Part shown: piece by piece, positions 44,442 through 54,018 of the stretch
Position numbering within the stretch: position 1 is the first letter of the stretch
Layout: each line of letters starts with the position of its first letter
Source of the DNA: Ruania rhizosphaerae
GTDB lineage: Bacteria > Actinomycetota > Actinomycetes > Actinomycetales > Beutenbergiaceae
Assembly: GCF_009805705.1 (NCBI RefSeq)
Contig: NZ_VSMB01000001.1
Coordinates: 124,001-188,000 of the forward strand
DNA length: 64,000 nt
Reading direction: 5' to 3'
Notes under the pieces: model-generated
The model's input: the letters and a program-made list of their open reading frames with translations, nothing else
What the model was told of the DNA's origin: nothing
Databases searched by the model: none
Made by a program: the position numbers and the translations under genes

Positions 44442-45448
44442 AGGGTGATCACCACCTTGCCGATCACAGCCCGGTCCTCCAGCAACTGCTCGGCCTCGCG
44501 GATCTGATCCAAGGGGAACGTGCGGTCGATCACCGGCTCCAGGTCGCCCGAGGCCACCATCGCCAGGAGGGCTTCGAGGTCCTCCCGGCGCCAGCCGTTG
44601 CTGCCGCGGATGTCGAGCTCGCGCACCCACACATACGGCTGGAACTGGGTGACCTCGTAGCCGCTGGTCGCGCCGCACGTGACCACGCGCCCGCCGACCT
44701 TCGTGGCGCGGATGGAGGACTGCCAGGTGGCGGCGCCGGTGTTGTCGACCATGAGGTCCACGCCCTGCTTGCCCGTGGCCTTCCAGATCTGCGCGCCCCA
44801 GTCCTCCGCGCTGGAGTCGATCACGATGTCGGCCCCGAGCTCGGTGAGACGCTCGCGCTTCTCGGCCGAGCTGGCACAGGCGATCACGGTGGCGCCGACG
44901 GCCTTGGCGATCAACACCGCACCGGTGCCCAGGCCTCCTGCGGCGCCGAGGATGGCCACGGTCTCCCCGGCCTGTAGGCCGCCGCGGGTGATGAGCTGGC
45001 GGCGGGCGGTGCCGTAGGCGATGGGGAGGGCAGCGGCCCGGGCGAAGTCGACGTCGTCGGGCAGCGGGATGATGTTGGTGGCCGGGACGGCGGCATATTC
45101 GGCCAGCCCGCCCTGCATGTCCTCCCCGAGGGCCTTGCCGCCGACGAGCGGGTCGATGAGGATGCGCTGGCCGATTTGGATGTCGGTGACCCCGGAGCCG
45201 AGGGCGGCGATCTCGCCCGCGATATCGCCGCCGGAGATGTGCGGCAGCGGCAGGTGCTGACCGGCCACGCCCTTGCGAACGAAGACGTCCAGGTGGTTCA
45301 GCGAGCAGGCGCGCACCCGGACGAGTACATCGCCGGCGCCGACCCCGGGCACCGGGTGCTCCCCGACGACGCGGCCTTCCGGTCCGCCGCGCTCGACGAT
45401 GAGTGCCGCGCGCATGGTCTCGGGCTGGCTGGGCGCCTCGGGCATCAC
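44438..45448 (-). CDS. Zinc-free medium-chain dehydrogenase (quinone oxidoreductase-like)
   Basis: A 336-residue MDR-superfamily enzyme with the GroES-like N-terminal domain and the cofactor motif ILGAAGGLGTGAV (about residues 165-177). The catalytic zinc ligands of alcohol dehydrogenases are not all in place, which fits the quinone oxidoreductase/enoyl reductase branch. GAGGAGG precedes both a GTG at 45448 and an ATG at 45445. First gene of the operon with the ligase and thioesterase; together they could handle a fatty or aromatic acid. Confidence 0.87.
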   Translation of the reverse strand: MMPEAPSQPETMRAALIVERGGPEGRVVGEHPVPGVGAGDVLVRVRACSLNHLDVFVRKGVAGQHLPLPHISGGDIAGEIAALGSGVTDIQIGQRILIDPLVGGKALGEDMQGGLAEYAAVPATNIIPLPDDVDFARAAALPIAYGTARRQLITRGGLQAGETVAILGAAGGLGTGAVLIAKAVGATVIACASSAEKRERLTELGADIVIDSSAEDWGAQIWKATGKQGVDLMVDNTGAATWQSSIRATKVGGRVVTCGATSGYEVTQFQPYVWVRELDIRGSNGWRREDLEALLAMVASGDLEPVIDRTFPLDQIREAEQLLEDRAVIGKVVITL

Positions 45449-45710
45449 AGTTCCTCCTCGTTCCGGTGGCGCTGCGCTGAGGGGGCGCGGCGCCGTGCTG
45501 ATGTCACTTTCTCACGGCCGGCGCGCCGCACCCCACGGCGTCCGAGACCGCGCCCGCGACGGGAGCGACACGGCCGCGCAGGTCTGCGGCAGCATCGTGC
45601 CGCAATCCACGTATCTGTGTCGCTCCGGTCACGGGACAACGTGGCCGTCGGCTGGGGAGCCGGCCGGTGAGTGCCACCGGTCAATGACCCACGTCGATAG
45701 TCTGGCGATC

Positions 45711-46346
45711 ATGACTGTGATCGATCACCTGGTGTACGCCGGGCCGGACCTGCAGGCACTCGTGCGAGAGGTCGCCGACCTGACCGGCGTCGAACCCGTC
45801 GACGGCGGCCGCCACGAGGGGCGCGGCACCGCGAACGCGCTGCTCGGCTTGGGCGAGGGTCGCTACCTGGAGCTGCTCGGGCCGGACCCGGACCAGCCGG
45901 AGCCGGCGCGCCCGCGCCCGTTGCGGGTCGATGAGGTCAGCACGCCGACGATGGTCGGCTGGGCGGTGAACCTCGGCGGGGCCGGTCGCAACATCGAGGC
46001 GCTGGTCACCTCGTCCCAGGCCGATGGTTACGACCCCGGCCCGGTGGCCCCGATGAGCCGCCGCACCGCCGACGGCGACCTGCTGGCGTGGCGCTTGACC
46101 CCACCCGAGGGGGGCCTGGGCGGCGCGATCCCGTTCCTCATCGACTGGGGCACCACCCCGCACCCGTCCGCCGACCTGCCTTCAGTGGAGCTGACCGGTC
46201 TGCGCCTGGAGCACCCCGAGCCCGAGGTGGTGCGCGCGGCCCTGACTGCCGTGGACGCCGTCGGGCTGGTGCAGGTGAGCACGGGTGAGCGGCTACGGAT
46301 CACGGCCGAGCTGCGGACCCCGCGGGGCACAGTCACGCTCGGCTGA
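45711..46346 (+). CDS. Glyoxalase-like domain protein (VOC superfamily, Glyoxalase_3)
   Basis: A 211-residue protein that begins MTVIDHLVYAGPDLQALV, the standard VOC start, with YLELLGPDPDQPEP and IPFLIDWGTTPHPS further on, which match the Glyoxalase_3 group. The frame is open back to 45273; the ATG at 45711 coincides with the domain start (an ATG at 45684 is an alternative). The 260-bp gap upstream, shared with the divergent oxidoreductase, holds no other gene that I can see. Function unknown. Confidence 0.78.
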   Translation: MTVIDHLVYAGPDLQALVREVADLTGVEPVDGGRHEGRGTANALLGLGEGRYLELLGPDPDQPEPARPRPLRVDEVSTPTMVGWAVNLGGAGRNIEALVTSSQADGYDPGPVAPMSRRTADGDLLAWRLTPPEGGLGGAIPFLIDWGTTPHPSADLPSVELTGLRLEHPEPEVVRAALTAVDAVGLVQVSTGERLRITAELRTPRGTVTLG

Positions 46347-46354
46347 GCACCCTG

Positions 46355-46456
46355 GTCGCACTCGAACCCGCGTTGGAATCCCGGTCCGGCGTTCGAGTCC
46401 CGGTCGAGCGGCACGGAACGGGATTCGAGCACGCTAGCGGGATTCGAATGCGAGCG
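46355..46456. repeat. Cluster of TCGAATCCCG-like motifs
   Basis: Five degenerate copies of a TCGAATCCCG word: three direct (CTCGAACCCG near 46361, TTGGAATCCCGG near 46373, TTCGAGTCCCGG near 46392) and two inverted (CGGGATTCGAG near 46419, GCGGGATTCGAATG near 46438). Outer copies pair over about 17 bp with a few mismatches. It lies between the glyoxalase-like gene and msrA. It does not form a tRNA. Confidence 0.6.
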
Positions 46457-46518
46457 CGCGCGGAACATTGCGGGAGCGTGCGGAGTTGAGCGGGTAGGAC
46501 GTCCAGCAGGAGGCACAC

Positions 46519-47052
46519 ATGACTGACACCGGCACGATCACCCGCACCCCCGGCACCGAGACGGCGGTACTCGCAGGGGGCTGCTTCTGGGGGATGCAGG
46601 ATCTGATCCGCGCCCAACCGGGGGTGCTCAGCACCCGGGTCGGCTACACCGGCGGTTCCAACGACCACGCCACTTACCGCCATCACCCCGGGCATGCGGA
46701 AGCGGTGGAGATCGTGTTCGACCCGGAGCAGACCAGCTACCGCGACATCCTCGCGTTCTTCTTCCAGATCCACGACCCCAGCACCCTGAACCGGCAAGGC
46801 AACGACGTCGGCACGAGTTACCGGTCGGCGATTTTCCCGCTCGGCCCGGAGCAGGAAAGGACGGCGCGGGAGACCATCGCCGACGTCGACGCCTCGGGCC
46901 TGTGGCCCGGGCCGGCCGTGACAACGATCGAGTCCGCGGGTGCGTTCTGGGAGGCCGAGGCCGAGCACCAGGACTACCTGCAGCACTACCCGAACGGGTA
47001 CACCTGCCACTTCCCACGACCAGGATGGGTGCTGCCGCGGCGCGACGCGTAG
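46519..47052 (+). CDS. msrA: Peptide-methionine (S)-S-oxide reductase
   Basis: A 177-residue MsrA that repairs oxidised methionine. The active-site motif GGCFWG (Cys22) and the conserved [18 protein letters not shown] and [23 protein letters not shown] regions are complete, followed by an [14 protein letters not shown]-type end with a resolving Cys. Length is normal. ATG with an AGGAGG element upstream (46507-46512). Single-gene transcript. Confidence 0.97.
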   Translation: MTDTGTITRTPGTETAVLAGGCFWGMQDLIRAQPGVLSTRVGYTGGSNDHATYRHHPGHAEAVEIVFDPEQTSYRDILAFFFQIHDPSTLNRQGNDVGTSYRSAIFPLGPEQERTARETIADVDASGLWPGPAVTTIESAGAFWEAEAEHQDYLQHYPNGYTCHFPRPGWVLPRRDA

Positions 47053-47088
47053 TAGACACATCGACTGCGTATGACTGGGTCGACATAT

Positions 47089-47138
47089 CGCGGCTCACCG
47101 AGCGCTCGCCTCACCTCCGGCCACACCGCTGAGCCGCG
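47089..47138. terminator. Candidate bidirectional terminator
   Basis: CGCGGCTCA (47089-47097) and TGAGCCGCG (47130-47138) form a perfect 9-bp stem in the gap between the convergent msrA and ctaG-like genes. No U-run, long loop. Confidence 0.4.
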
Positions 47139-47141
47139 CAC

Positions 47142-49238
47142 TCAGTCCCGACGCCCCTCGCCCTTCGCCATCCGCTGCATCATCGCGTTGTAGGCCGCCA
47201 ACTCGGCATCGTCGTCCCGGTCGGCCTTGCGGTCCCGGCGCCGGGCCTCCCGCGTGTCACTACGCGCCCACTGCACCGCCACCCCGATCGCGAGCGCCAG
47301 CGAGGGCACCTCGCCGATCCCCCAGGTGATCTCGCCGCCGGTCTCCTGATCAGCGAGGGCGTCCACACCCCACGGCAGCCCGAGGGCGCCGAAGTAGTCG
47401 GCCGCCAAGAGCGTGTTCATCGAGATGATTGCGATCCCGAAGAAGGCATGGAACGCCATGGTGGCGAACAGCAGCACCAGCCGCAGCGGGTAGATCGGGC
47501 GCCGCGGGCCGGGGTCGATCCCGATGAGCACGTTGACGAAGACATACCCGGCGAGGCTGAAGTGCACGACCATCGCGACGTGCCCGATATGCGTGGTCAG
47601 CGCGAGCTCGAACAGCGGTGTGAAGTAGAACAGGATCATCGAGCCGGCGAAGTTCACGGCGGCGATCACCGGGTGGGAGGCGAAGCGCGCCCAGCGCGAG
47701 TGAACGATCGCTAGCAACCACTCCCGCGGGCCCCGGGTGCCGTCGGTACGAGCCGGGAGGGCACGGAGAGCGAGCGTGACCGGGGCGCCGAGGGTGAACA
47801 GGATCGGCAGCACCATCACCAGGGTCATGTGCTGGACCATGTGCGCGCTGAACAAGATCCGCCCGTACACGGCCGGCCCGCCGAAGGTGATCCACGCGAA
47901 GCCGGCCGCTCCCACCAGCCAGACGACGGTGCGCCCGAGCGGCCACCGGTCGCCGCGCCGGTGCAGCCGCACGACCCACATCACATAGACGACGGCGAGC
48001 ACCGCGGCAAGGCACGCGAACAGCAGGTCCGGAACGCCCTGGGTGAACCATCGTTCGAACGTCGGCGGCGCCGGCACAGGCTGCTGCGAGAGCTCCTCGG
48101 CGGGGCTGAGATTCTCCTGCGCCTCCTGCGGAACTGGTGGCCCGGTGTCCGCCAGGGCCACCGCCACCCCCATGACGGCGCCCATCACCAGTACCTCGAC
48201 GGCCGCCAACCGCCAGAACGCCTTCGGCGTTCCGCCGTCGGGCCGAGGTTCCAGGGTACGGATCGTCCGCACCCGGTGCAGCAGCCCGATCCCGCCGAGG
48301 GCGCAGAAGATCACGATCTTGACCGCGAGCAGCGCACCGTAGGTGCCGAGGAAACCTTCCCAGCCACCGAGCCGAAGCCAGGCGTTGGCGGCGCCCGAGA
48401 CTCCGACGCCGAGGAAGCACCACAGGGCGATCCTCGAGTACCGGGCCGCGGCGCCGGCCAGGTCACGCCCCAGACGCGGCGCACTCAGGCACAGCACCAC
48501 CAGGCCACCCACCCAGATCGCCGCGAACAGTAGGTGCCCGAACATGCCGGACATGCCGAGCTCGTGGTAGGCGCTACCGGAGGCGTGACCCGAGGTGGCG
48601 ATCGGGATCAGGACGGCGACCGCCAGCACCGCAGCGATCGCGGCGGTGCCGTAGCCGGCCACCGCGACGCACGCCACCGACATGATCGCCGCGAGTACCG
48701 CGGCCACCAGCGCGGCCCGGCCGGTGGAGATCTCGGTGAGATAGAAGGCGAGCTCGTCACCGAACCCGGCCCCACCGATGGGACGACCGGCGACGGTGGC
48801 GTAGCCGAGCACGAGGTCGATCACCAGACAGGCCGCCCAGACCGGGCCGGCGATCATCACCGCGCGGGTGGCGATCGGCCACGCTTCACCCGCTCCTCTC
48901 GGCCGGTTCCCCCGAGACGGACGGTTCGGATTGTTCGTGCGGTTGTGCCCCGGCGCCACCTCTGGCCCAGCGACCCCACCCCGTCCATCTGCCGGGGGGC
49001 TGAGCACGAACAGCAGCAGCATCAGCCCGCCGATGGTGACCGAGGCGGCGAGCTGCCAGGTCACGGAGATCAGTGGCCGGCTCCAGCGCACGAGCGGGCC
49101 GGCGTCGGCGAGCTCGGTCGGGCCAGCAGCCCCGGAGAAGGCAAGGCCGAACAGGGCGGCAAGCATCGCCGTCGGGAGCAACGCCCAGGCGGCCCGCGGG
49201 GCTCGCTGAACGGCATGAGCGGAGGGCGAGACGGACAC
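47142..49238 (-). CDS. CopD / cytochrome c oxidase assembly factor CtaG fusion
   Basis: A 698-residue membrane protein. The N-terminal half (about residues 15-360) contains eight or so helices of the CopD copper-resistance family; the C-terminal half (about 400-660) is a caa3-type CtaG domain, with HMVQHMTLVMVLP and the MAFHAFFGIAII helix bearing conserved His. Such fusions are common in Actinomycetota and deliver copper to cytochrome oxidase. The cytoplasmic tail is highly charged (Arg/Asp-rich). GTG start; divergent from moxR. Confidence 0.92.
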   Translation of the reverse strand: MSVSPSAHAVQRAPRAAWALLPTAMLAALFGLAFSGAAGPTELADAGPLVRWSRPLISVTWQLAASVTIGGLMLLLFVLSPPADGRGGVAGPEVAPGHNRTNNPNRPSRGNRPRGAGEAWPIATRAVMIAGPVWAACLVIDLVLGYATVAGRPIGGAGFGDELAFYLTEISTGRAALVAAVLAAIMSVACVAVAGYGTAAIAAVLAVAVLIPIATSGHASGSAYHELGMSGMFGHLLFAAIWVGGLVVLCLSAPRLGRDLAGAAARYSRIALWCFLGVGVSGAANAWLRLGGWEGFLGTYGALLAVKIVIFCALGGIGLLHRVRTIRTLEPRPDGGTPKAFWRLAAVEVLVMGAVMGVAVALADTGPPVPQEAQENLSPAEELSQQPVPAPPTFERWFTQGVPDLLFACLAAVLAVVYVMWVVRLHRRGDRWPLGRTVVWLVGAAGFAWITFGGPAVYGRILFSAHMVQHMTLVMVLPILFTLGAPVTLALRALPARTDGTRGPREWLLAIVHSRWARFASHPVIAAVNFAGSMILFYFTPLFELALTTHIGHVAMVVHFSLAGYVFVNVLIGIDPGPRRPIYPLRLVLLFATMAFHAFFGIAIISMNTLLAADYFGALGLPWGVDALADQETGGEITWGIGEVPSLALAIGVAVQWARSDTREARRRDRKADRDDDAELAAYNAMMQRMAKGEGRRD

Positions 49239-49399
49239 ACCGTGAGCCTACGCGGCGCACTCATCGACCACCGACGACTCGGCCGGGACGTGGCCCGCAG
49301 CCGGGTCATGGGGACTCCTCCCCTCAGGCCACCCCGACGACGTCAGCCCCGGCTGGCATAATCGGCCGCGACCCACGTCCTCGTACAGAGCCGGAGCTC

Positions 49400-50422
49400 A
49401 TGTCCAGTCCCGTTGCCCCCCACCTGGCGCCGCCGACGGCGACGATCTCCTACGACGACATCCAACGCGCGTCCGAGCGGCTCGGCCATGTGGCCCGGGT
49501 GTTCGATCAGCGCATCGTCGGCCAGCACGGGCTGCGCACCGCGCTGGTGAGCTGCATGCTTGCCGGCGGGCACGTGCTGCTGGAGTCGGTTCCCGGCCTG
49601 GCGAAGACGACCGCGGCGCAGACCCTGGCCGACTCGGTCTCGGGCACCTTCCACCGCATCCAGTGCACCCCGGACCTGATGCCGAACGACATCGTCGGCA
49701 CCCAGATCTACAACTACGCCACGGGTGAGTTCTCCACCCAGCTCGGCCCGGTGCACGCGAACATGGTGCTGCTGGACGAGATCAACCGCTCCTCCGCCAA
49801 GACGCAGTCGGCGATGCTGGAGGCGATGCAGGAGAAGCAGACCTCCATCGGTGGCGAGATCTTCAAGCTGCCGAAGCCATTCATGGTGATGGCCACCCAG
49901 AACCCGATCGAGGAGGAGGGAACCTACGTCCTCCCCGAGGCGCAGATGGACCGCTTCCTCATGAAGGAGGTGCTCACCTACCCGGCCCCGGACGAGGAGG
50001 TGGACATCCTGGAGATGATCCAGTCCGGCCGGATGAGCGCCCCGCTGACGGCGCAGCCCATCTCGATCCAGGACGTCGAGTTCCTGCAACGCCTGGTCGG
50101 GCAGGTGTATGTGGACACCTCGATCAAGCAGTACATCGTCGCAATCATCAACACCACGCGCGGTGGCGGCCCAAGGCCGCTGCCGAACCTGAACCAGCAC
50201 GTGCGTGTCGGCGCCAGCCCCCGTGGTGGGATCGCGCTGATGCAGATCGCGCAGGCGCTGGCCCTGCAGGCGGGCCGCGCCTACGTGGTGCCCGACGACG
50301 TCAAGGCGCTGCGCCACTCAGTGCTGCGGCACCGCATCGTGCGCACCTACGACGCCCTCGCCAACAACGTGGCACCGGAGTCGCTCATCGACGCTGTCTT
50401 CGCTGCGGTGCCGAGCCCCTAG
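49400..50422 (+). CDS. MoxR-family AAA+ ATPase
   Basis: A 340-residue MoxR ATPase, a chaperone-like assembly factor that works with VWA proteins. Walker A is SVPGLAKT (about 63-70), Walker B is MVLLDEINR (about 122-130), and sensor ATQNPIEEEGTY follows. The frame is open upstream to 49073, but the ATG at 49400 (GGAG upstream) gives the normal MoxR N-terminus. First gene of a six-gene rightward operon with DUF58, a small membrane protein, two VWA proteins and a TPR-like protein, similar to Bat (aerotolerance) operons. Confidence 0.95.
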   Translation: MSSPVAPHLAPPTATISYDDIQRASERLGHVARVFDQRIVGQHGLRTALVSCMLAGGHVLLESVPGLAKTTAAQTLADSVSGTFHRIQCTPDLMPNDIVGTQIYNYATGEFSTQLGPVHANMVLLDEINRSSAKTQSAMLEAMQEKQTSIGGEIFKLPKPFMVMATQNPIEEEGTYVLPEAQMDRFLMKEVLTYPAPDEEVDILEMIQSGRMSAPLTAQPISIQDVEFLQRLVGQVYVDTSIKQYIVAIINTTRGGGPRPLPNLNQHVRVGASPRGGIALMQIAQALALQAGRAYVVPDDVKALRHSVLRHRIVRTYDALANNVAPESLIDAVFAAVPSP

Positions 50423-50509
50423 CCGGTCGCGAGCTGCCCATGCACCGACCATGAGCCGACCCTGACACAGGCGCCCGAGGCGCCGCCCCACCATCAAGGA
50501 GAGTTCCGC

Positions 50510-51397
50510 GTGGTCTCGACGTCCCGTCTGGCGAAGGTCCGAGCACGGCTCGACCTGCCCACGGTGCGGCGCGCCGCCGGACTGCTGGAGGGGCGCCACC
50601 GCTCCATCTATTCCGGGCACGGCCAGGACTTCGACGAGATGGCCGAGTACCGGATGGGAGACGACGTCTCCGATATCGACTGGAAGGCGAGCGCCTCCTA
50701 CGGCGAGCCCGTGATCCGCCGGTTCGTGCGCGACTCCAACCTGGCAATGGTGCTGGCGGTGGACACCGGCCGGAACATGGCCGCAGCCGCACCCGACGGC
50801 GGCAGCAAGGCCGAGATCGCCACCTTCGCATCCGAGATCGTCTGCTACCTGGCCCGCGGGCGTGGCGACACGGTGGCGCTGGTGGCCGGCGATGCGGAAC
50901 GGATCGTCCAGGTCCCCGCCCGGGGCGGCACCGAGCACATGGAGATGATGCTGCGGCGGGTGGAGGCGATGCTCACCCTCGATGCCGGGCCGAGCGACCT
51001 GAACCGGGTGATGGACCGGATCCTGACCTGGTTCAACCGCCGGTCGCTGGTGGTACTCATCACCGATGAGGCACGGCCGCAGCCGGAGCACGAGCTCGGC
51101 CTGAAGCGCCTGCGCACGCGGCACGAGGTGATGGTGATCCAGGTGGCCGACGCCCTTCCCACCACATTCGGGGACCGGCCGATCGACGATGTGGACCAGC
51201 CTCTCGACATCCCCGAGTACATGCGCTCGCACAAGACACTGGCCGAGGAGGCCCGGACCGCGGTGGAGCGGCGACGGGCCGACGTCGCGGCGATGCTGCG
51301 CCGTCAGGGTGTGGAAGGGGTCACGGCCGACAGCGAGGAGACGCTGATCGACGCGCTGATCGACCTGCTGAGGAGGCAACGCCGTGTTCGCCGATGA
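50510..51397 (+). CDS. DUF58 domain protein
   Basis: A 295-residue soluble DUF58 protein, the usual partner of MoxR. The diagnostic YRMGDDVSDIDWKASAS motif is at about residues 47-63, and a vWA-like segment (VLAVDTGRNM; SLVVLITDEARP) follows. The GTG at 50510 has AAGGAG upstream (50497-50502), with 87 nt of gap to moxR. Overlaps the next gene by 14 nt. Role in the pathway is unknown. Confidence 0.92.
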   Translation: MVSTSRLAKVRARLDLPTVRRAAGLLEGRHRSIYSGHGQDFDEMAEYRMGDDVSDIDWKASASYGEPVIRRFVRDSNLAMVLAVDTGRNMAAAAPDGGSKAEIATFASEIVCYLARGRGDTVALVAGDAERIVQVPARGGTEHMEMMLRRVEAMLTLDAGPSDLNRVMDRILTWFNRRSLVVLITDEARPQPEHELGLKRLRTRHEVMVIQVADALPTTFGDRPIDDVDQPLDIPEYMRSHKTLAEEARTAVERRRADVAAMLRRQGVEGVTADSEETLIDALIDLLRRQRRVRR

Positions 51398-51890
51398 CGT
51401 CCTCGCCGTGCCGTCGGCGGCACTCGTGGCCGCACCGATCAACGACCCGGTCGCCCCGGCCGCCTACTCCGCCTGGGTGTGGATCGTCGGCATCGTGCTG
51501 CTCGCGCTCATCGGCGCGTGGTTCTGGTTCGTCTTCTACAACACCCGCAAGCGCCCCTATGAAGAGGACGAGGGTGCGCGGGACCGGTACGCCACCCTGC
51601 GCACCACGATGCTCGAGCAGGTCGACGCGGCCGAGGCCCGCTACCGCGAAGGCGAGTCCGACCTGCGCACGCTGCACCTGGATCTGAACCACATCCTGCG
51701 TGAGTTCGCCAACGGGCGGATGCGGATGGACACCTCCTCGCTGACCGTCCGGGAGATCGCCCGGCTGGAGGGCACCGACCGGCTGGTGGCACTGCTGAGC
51801 GAGTACGAGGAGCCGGCGTTCGCGATCGACTCCGACGCCGAGGCGTTGTCCGCCACCGACAGCGCGAGGGCGGTGGTGCGCGAATGGTGA
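51384..51890 (+). CDS. Single-pass membrane protein of the MoxR/VWA operon
   Basis: A 168-residue protein with one transmembrane helix (about residues 28-48) and a soluble acidic domain, EEDEGARDRY then a helical region with repeated Glu/Arg. It starts at GTG 51384 behind GAGGAGG, inside the end of the DUF58 gene, and overlaps the VWA gene by 7 nt. I do not recognise a family; position alone suggests a Bat-like accessory subunit. Confidence 0.75.
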   Translation: MFADDVLAVPSAALVAAPINDPVAPAAYSAWVWIVGIVLLALIGAWFWFVFYNTRKRPYEEDEGARDRYATLRTTMLEQVDAAEARYREGESDLRTLHLDLNHILREFANGRMRMDTSSLTVREIARLEGTDRLVALLSEYEEPAFAIDSDAEALSATDSARAVVREW

Positions 51891-52924
51891 CCAGCATGCT
51901 GATGCACCCGTGGGCGATCTGGGTGGTCGTGGCCGTCGTGATCGCGGCGTTGGTCCTGGGCTGGTTCGCACGGGCCGCCAAGCAGGAGCGACGCCGGGTG
52001 GCGTGGGTGGCCAACGCCGGCTATCTGACGGCGCTGCCGTCGTTCAAGTCACGAATCTCGCAGTACCGGGTACTGCTGTCGTGCCTGGTGGTCGTCCTCT
52101 TCGGGGCCTCGATCGCCGCAGGCTTCCTGGTATCGCGCCCAGTCGACCGGGAGGTGCGCTCGGATGAGCTCGCCACCCGGGACATCGTGCTGTGCCTGGA
52201 CGTCTCGGGGTCGATGGTCGAGTACGACACCGAGATCGTGCAGCGGTTCCTGGAGCTACTGCCGAGCTTCCACGGCGAGCGGATCGCACTGTCGATCTTC
52301 AACTCCACCTCACGCACGGTGTTCCCGCTCACCGACGACTACGCGCTGGTCGAGGAGCAGCTGACCGAAGCGGCCGAGGCTCTCGACTTCGACGTGGACT
52401 CCCTCGACGACTTCTCCTACGACGCCGAGGCGCTGGACCGGCTGCTGGCATTCCTCGCGGGGACCGAGGGCCTCGGGCAGGACGCGTCCTCCCTGGTCGG
52501 TGACGGGCTGGCCACCTGTGCCCTGGCCTTCGACCTGGAGGACGAAGAACGATCGCGCTCGATCATCCTCGCCACCGACAACGAGGTGTTCGGCGAACCG
52601 CTGTACACGCTGCCGGAAGCCGCTGACCTGGTGGCTGAGCGCGACATCACCCTGCACGGTTTCTATGCCGGGGCAGTGACCGCAGACTCGGCAGCGCAGG
52701 AAAAGGAGTACCGCGATGCCGTCGAGGACCATGGCGGGTTGTTCTACGCCAGTGACGATCCGGACGCGGTCTCCGGGATCGTCGACCAGATCTCGGCTCA
52801 GCAGGCGGCCGAGCTGGACGCCGATGCGGACGTGATCATCACCGACACCCCGGAGACGTACTTCGCCTGGCTGATGGGGCTACTGGCCCTGTACCTCCTC
52901 GCCGTGTGGAGGTTGCGCTCATGA
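51884..52924 (+). CDS. VWA-domain membrane protein (BatA/BatB-like), first
   Basis: A 346-residue protein with two N-terminal helices (about 8-28 and 60-82), a von Willebrand factor A domain (MIDAS motif LCLDVSGSMVE, about residues 103-113; further Thr/Asp in ILATDNEVFG) and a C-terminal helix, the BatA/BatB topology. The ATG overlaps the previous stop (ATGGTGA); GTG 51887 or ATG 51896 are possible starts. The stop overlaps the next gene as ATGA. Confidence 0.9.
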   Translation: MVTSMLMHPWAIWVVVAVVIAALVLGWFARAAKQERRRVAWVANAGYLTALPSFKSRISQYRVLLSCLVVVLFGASIAAGFLVSRPVDREVRSDELATRDIVLCLDVSGSMVEYDTEIVQRFLELLPSFHGERIALSIFNSTSRTVFPLTDDYALVEEQLTEAAEALDFDVDSLDDFSYDAEALDRLLAFLAGTEGLGQDASSLVGDGLATCALAFDLEDEERSRSIILATDNEVFGEPLYTLPEAADLVAERDITLHGFYAGAVTADSAAQEKEYRDAVEDHGGLFYASDDPDAVSGIVDQISAQQAAELDADADVIITDTPETYFAWLMGLLALYLLAVWRLRS

Positions 52925-54018
52925 CACTGCGGATGATGTGGCCCCTGTGGCTGACACTGCTGGTCTTCGTTCCACTGCTGGTGCTGGCCGTGTGGAAGAT
53001 CCGCACCTCGCATGGGCAGCGGCGCCGGGACTGGTGGCGCCGTGGCGCCATCGTGCTCACCGCCCTGGTGATCGCGTTGACGCCGAGTGTGCCGCGCACG
53101 ATGGAGGAGTCCCTGATCACCAACGTCGAGATGTACTTCGTGGTGGACCGGACCGGGTCCATGGCCGCCGAGGACTACGACGGCGACCAGGCTCGCCTGG
53201 TCGGAGTTCAGCAGGACATGGTCGCGCTCACCCAGGCGATGCCGGCCGCCCGCTACAGCATCCTGGCCTTCGACTCCCAGACCACCTCCCAGCTCCCGCT
53301 GACGACGGACTCGCGTGCGGTGCGCGCGTGGGCGGACACGGTGACGCAGGAGATCACGGCGTACTCGGCCGGGTCGGCGATCGACCGGCCGCTCGCGGCC
53401 CTGAGCGAGACCCTGGCCGCCGCGGCGGAGCGGAACCCGGAGAACGTGCGCCTGGTGTTCCTGTTCTCCGACGGTGAGAACACCGACGGCTCGGACTCGC
53501 AGGCGGGTGGCGGCTTCGAGTCCTTCGCCGGGCTCGAACCCCTCGTGGACGGTGGAGCCGTGCTGGGATACGGGACCCCGGACGGCGGGAACATGCGTTC
53601 CTACGACGGGTCCTCCGGCACCGGGTTCGGGTCCGACGCTCCGTACATCACCGATGACACCGGGCAACCAGCCGTCTCCCGCATCGACGAGACCGCCCTA
53701 CGCACGGTGGCCGACCAGCTGGGCGTGGAGTACAACCACCGCATCACGCCGGACCCGGTGGAGCCGTTGGTGGCCGGCGTGGACGTGGAGGAGATCGCTG
53801 CGGACGGCCGGCGCGATCTGACCACCTACGAGGACGTCTACTGGCCGTTCGCGATCGTGCTGGCACTGCTGCTCGCCTGGGAAGCCTGGGACCTGACCAG
53901 GGAAGTCCCCCGGGCGGGGCGCAAACGTCCACGCGACGACGATGACTTCGGCACTGCCGATGACGATGCTGACGATCGTGCAGCGGTGCCCGCGGGCGCC
54001 GGGAACGGAGGCCGGTGA
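52921..54018 (+). CDS. VWA-domain membrane protein (BatA/BatB-like), second
   Basis: A 365-residue paralogue of the preceding protein: two N-terminal helices, VWA domain with an altered MIDAS (FVVDRTGSMAAED), a conserved VFLFSDGENTDGS, a C-terminal helix and an acidic/basic tail (RKRPRDDDDFGTADDDADD). The ATG at 52921 overlaps the upstream stop (ATGA). The pair probably forms a heteromeric complex whose partner is loaded by MoxR. Confidence 0.9.
   Translation: MTLRMMWPLWLTLLVFVPLLVLAVWKIRTSHGQRRRDWWRRGAIVLTALVIALTPSVPRTMEESLITNVEMYFVVDRTGSMAAEDYDGDQARLVGVQQDMVALTQAMPAARYSILAFDSQTTSQLPLTTDSRAVRAWADTVTQEITAYSAGSAIDRPLAALSETLAAAAERNPENVRLVFLFSDGENTDGSDSQAGGGFESFAGLEPLVDGGAVLGYGTPDGGNMRSYDGSSGTGFGSDAPYITDDTGQPAVSRIDETALRTVADQLGVEYNHRITPDPVEPLVAGVDVEEIAADGRRDLTTYEDVYWPFAIVLALLLAWEAWDLTREVPRAGRKRPRDDDDFGTADDDADDRAAVPAGAGNGGR

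Noticed and set aside
42786-44678. 630-residue version of the acyl-CoA ligase
   Set aside because: The added N-terminus overlaps the oxidoreductase gene and is Arg/Gly/Pro-rich; the GTG at 44441 overlaps the stop as in the rest of the operon.
46355-46456. tRNA gene suggested by TTCGAGTCCCGG
   Set aside because: No acceptor, D or anticodon arms can be folded around it; the word recurs five times in both directions.
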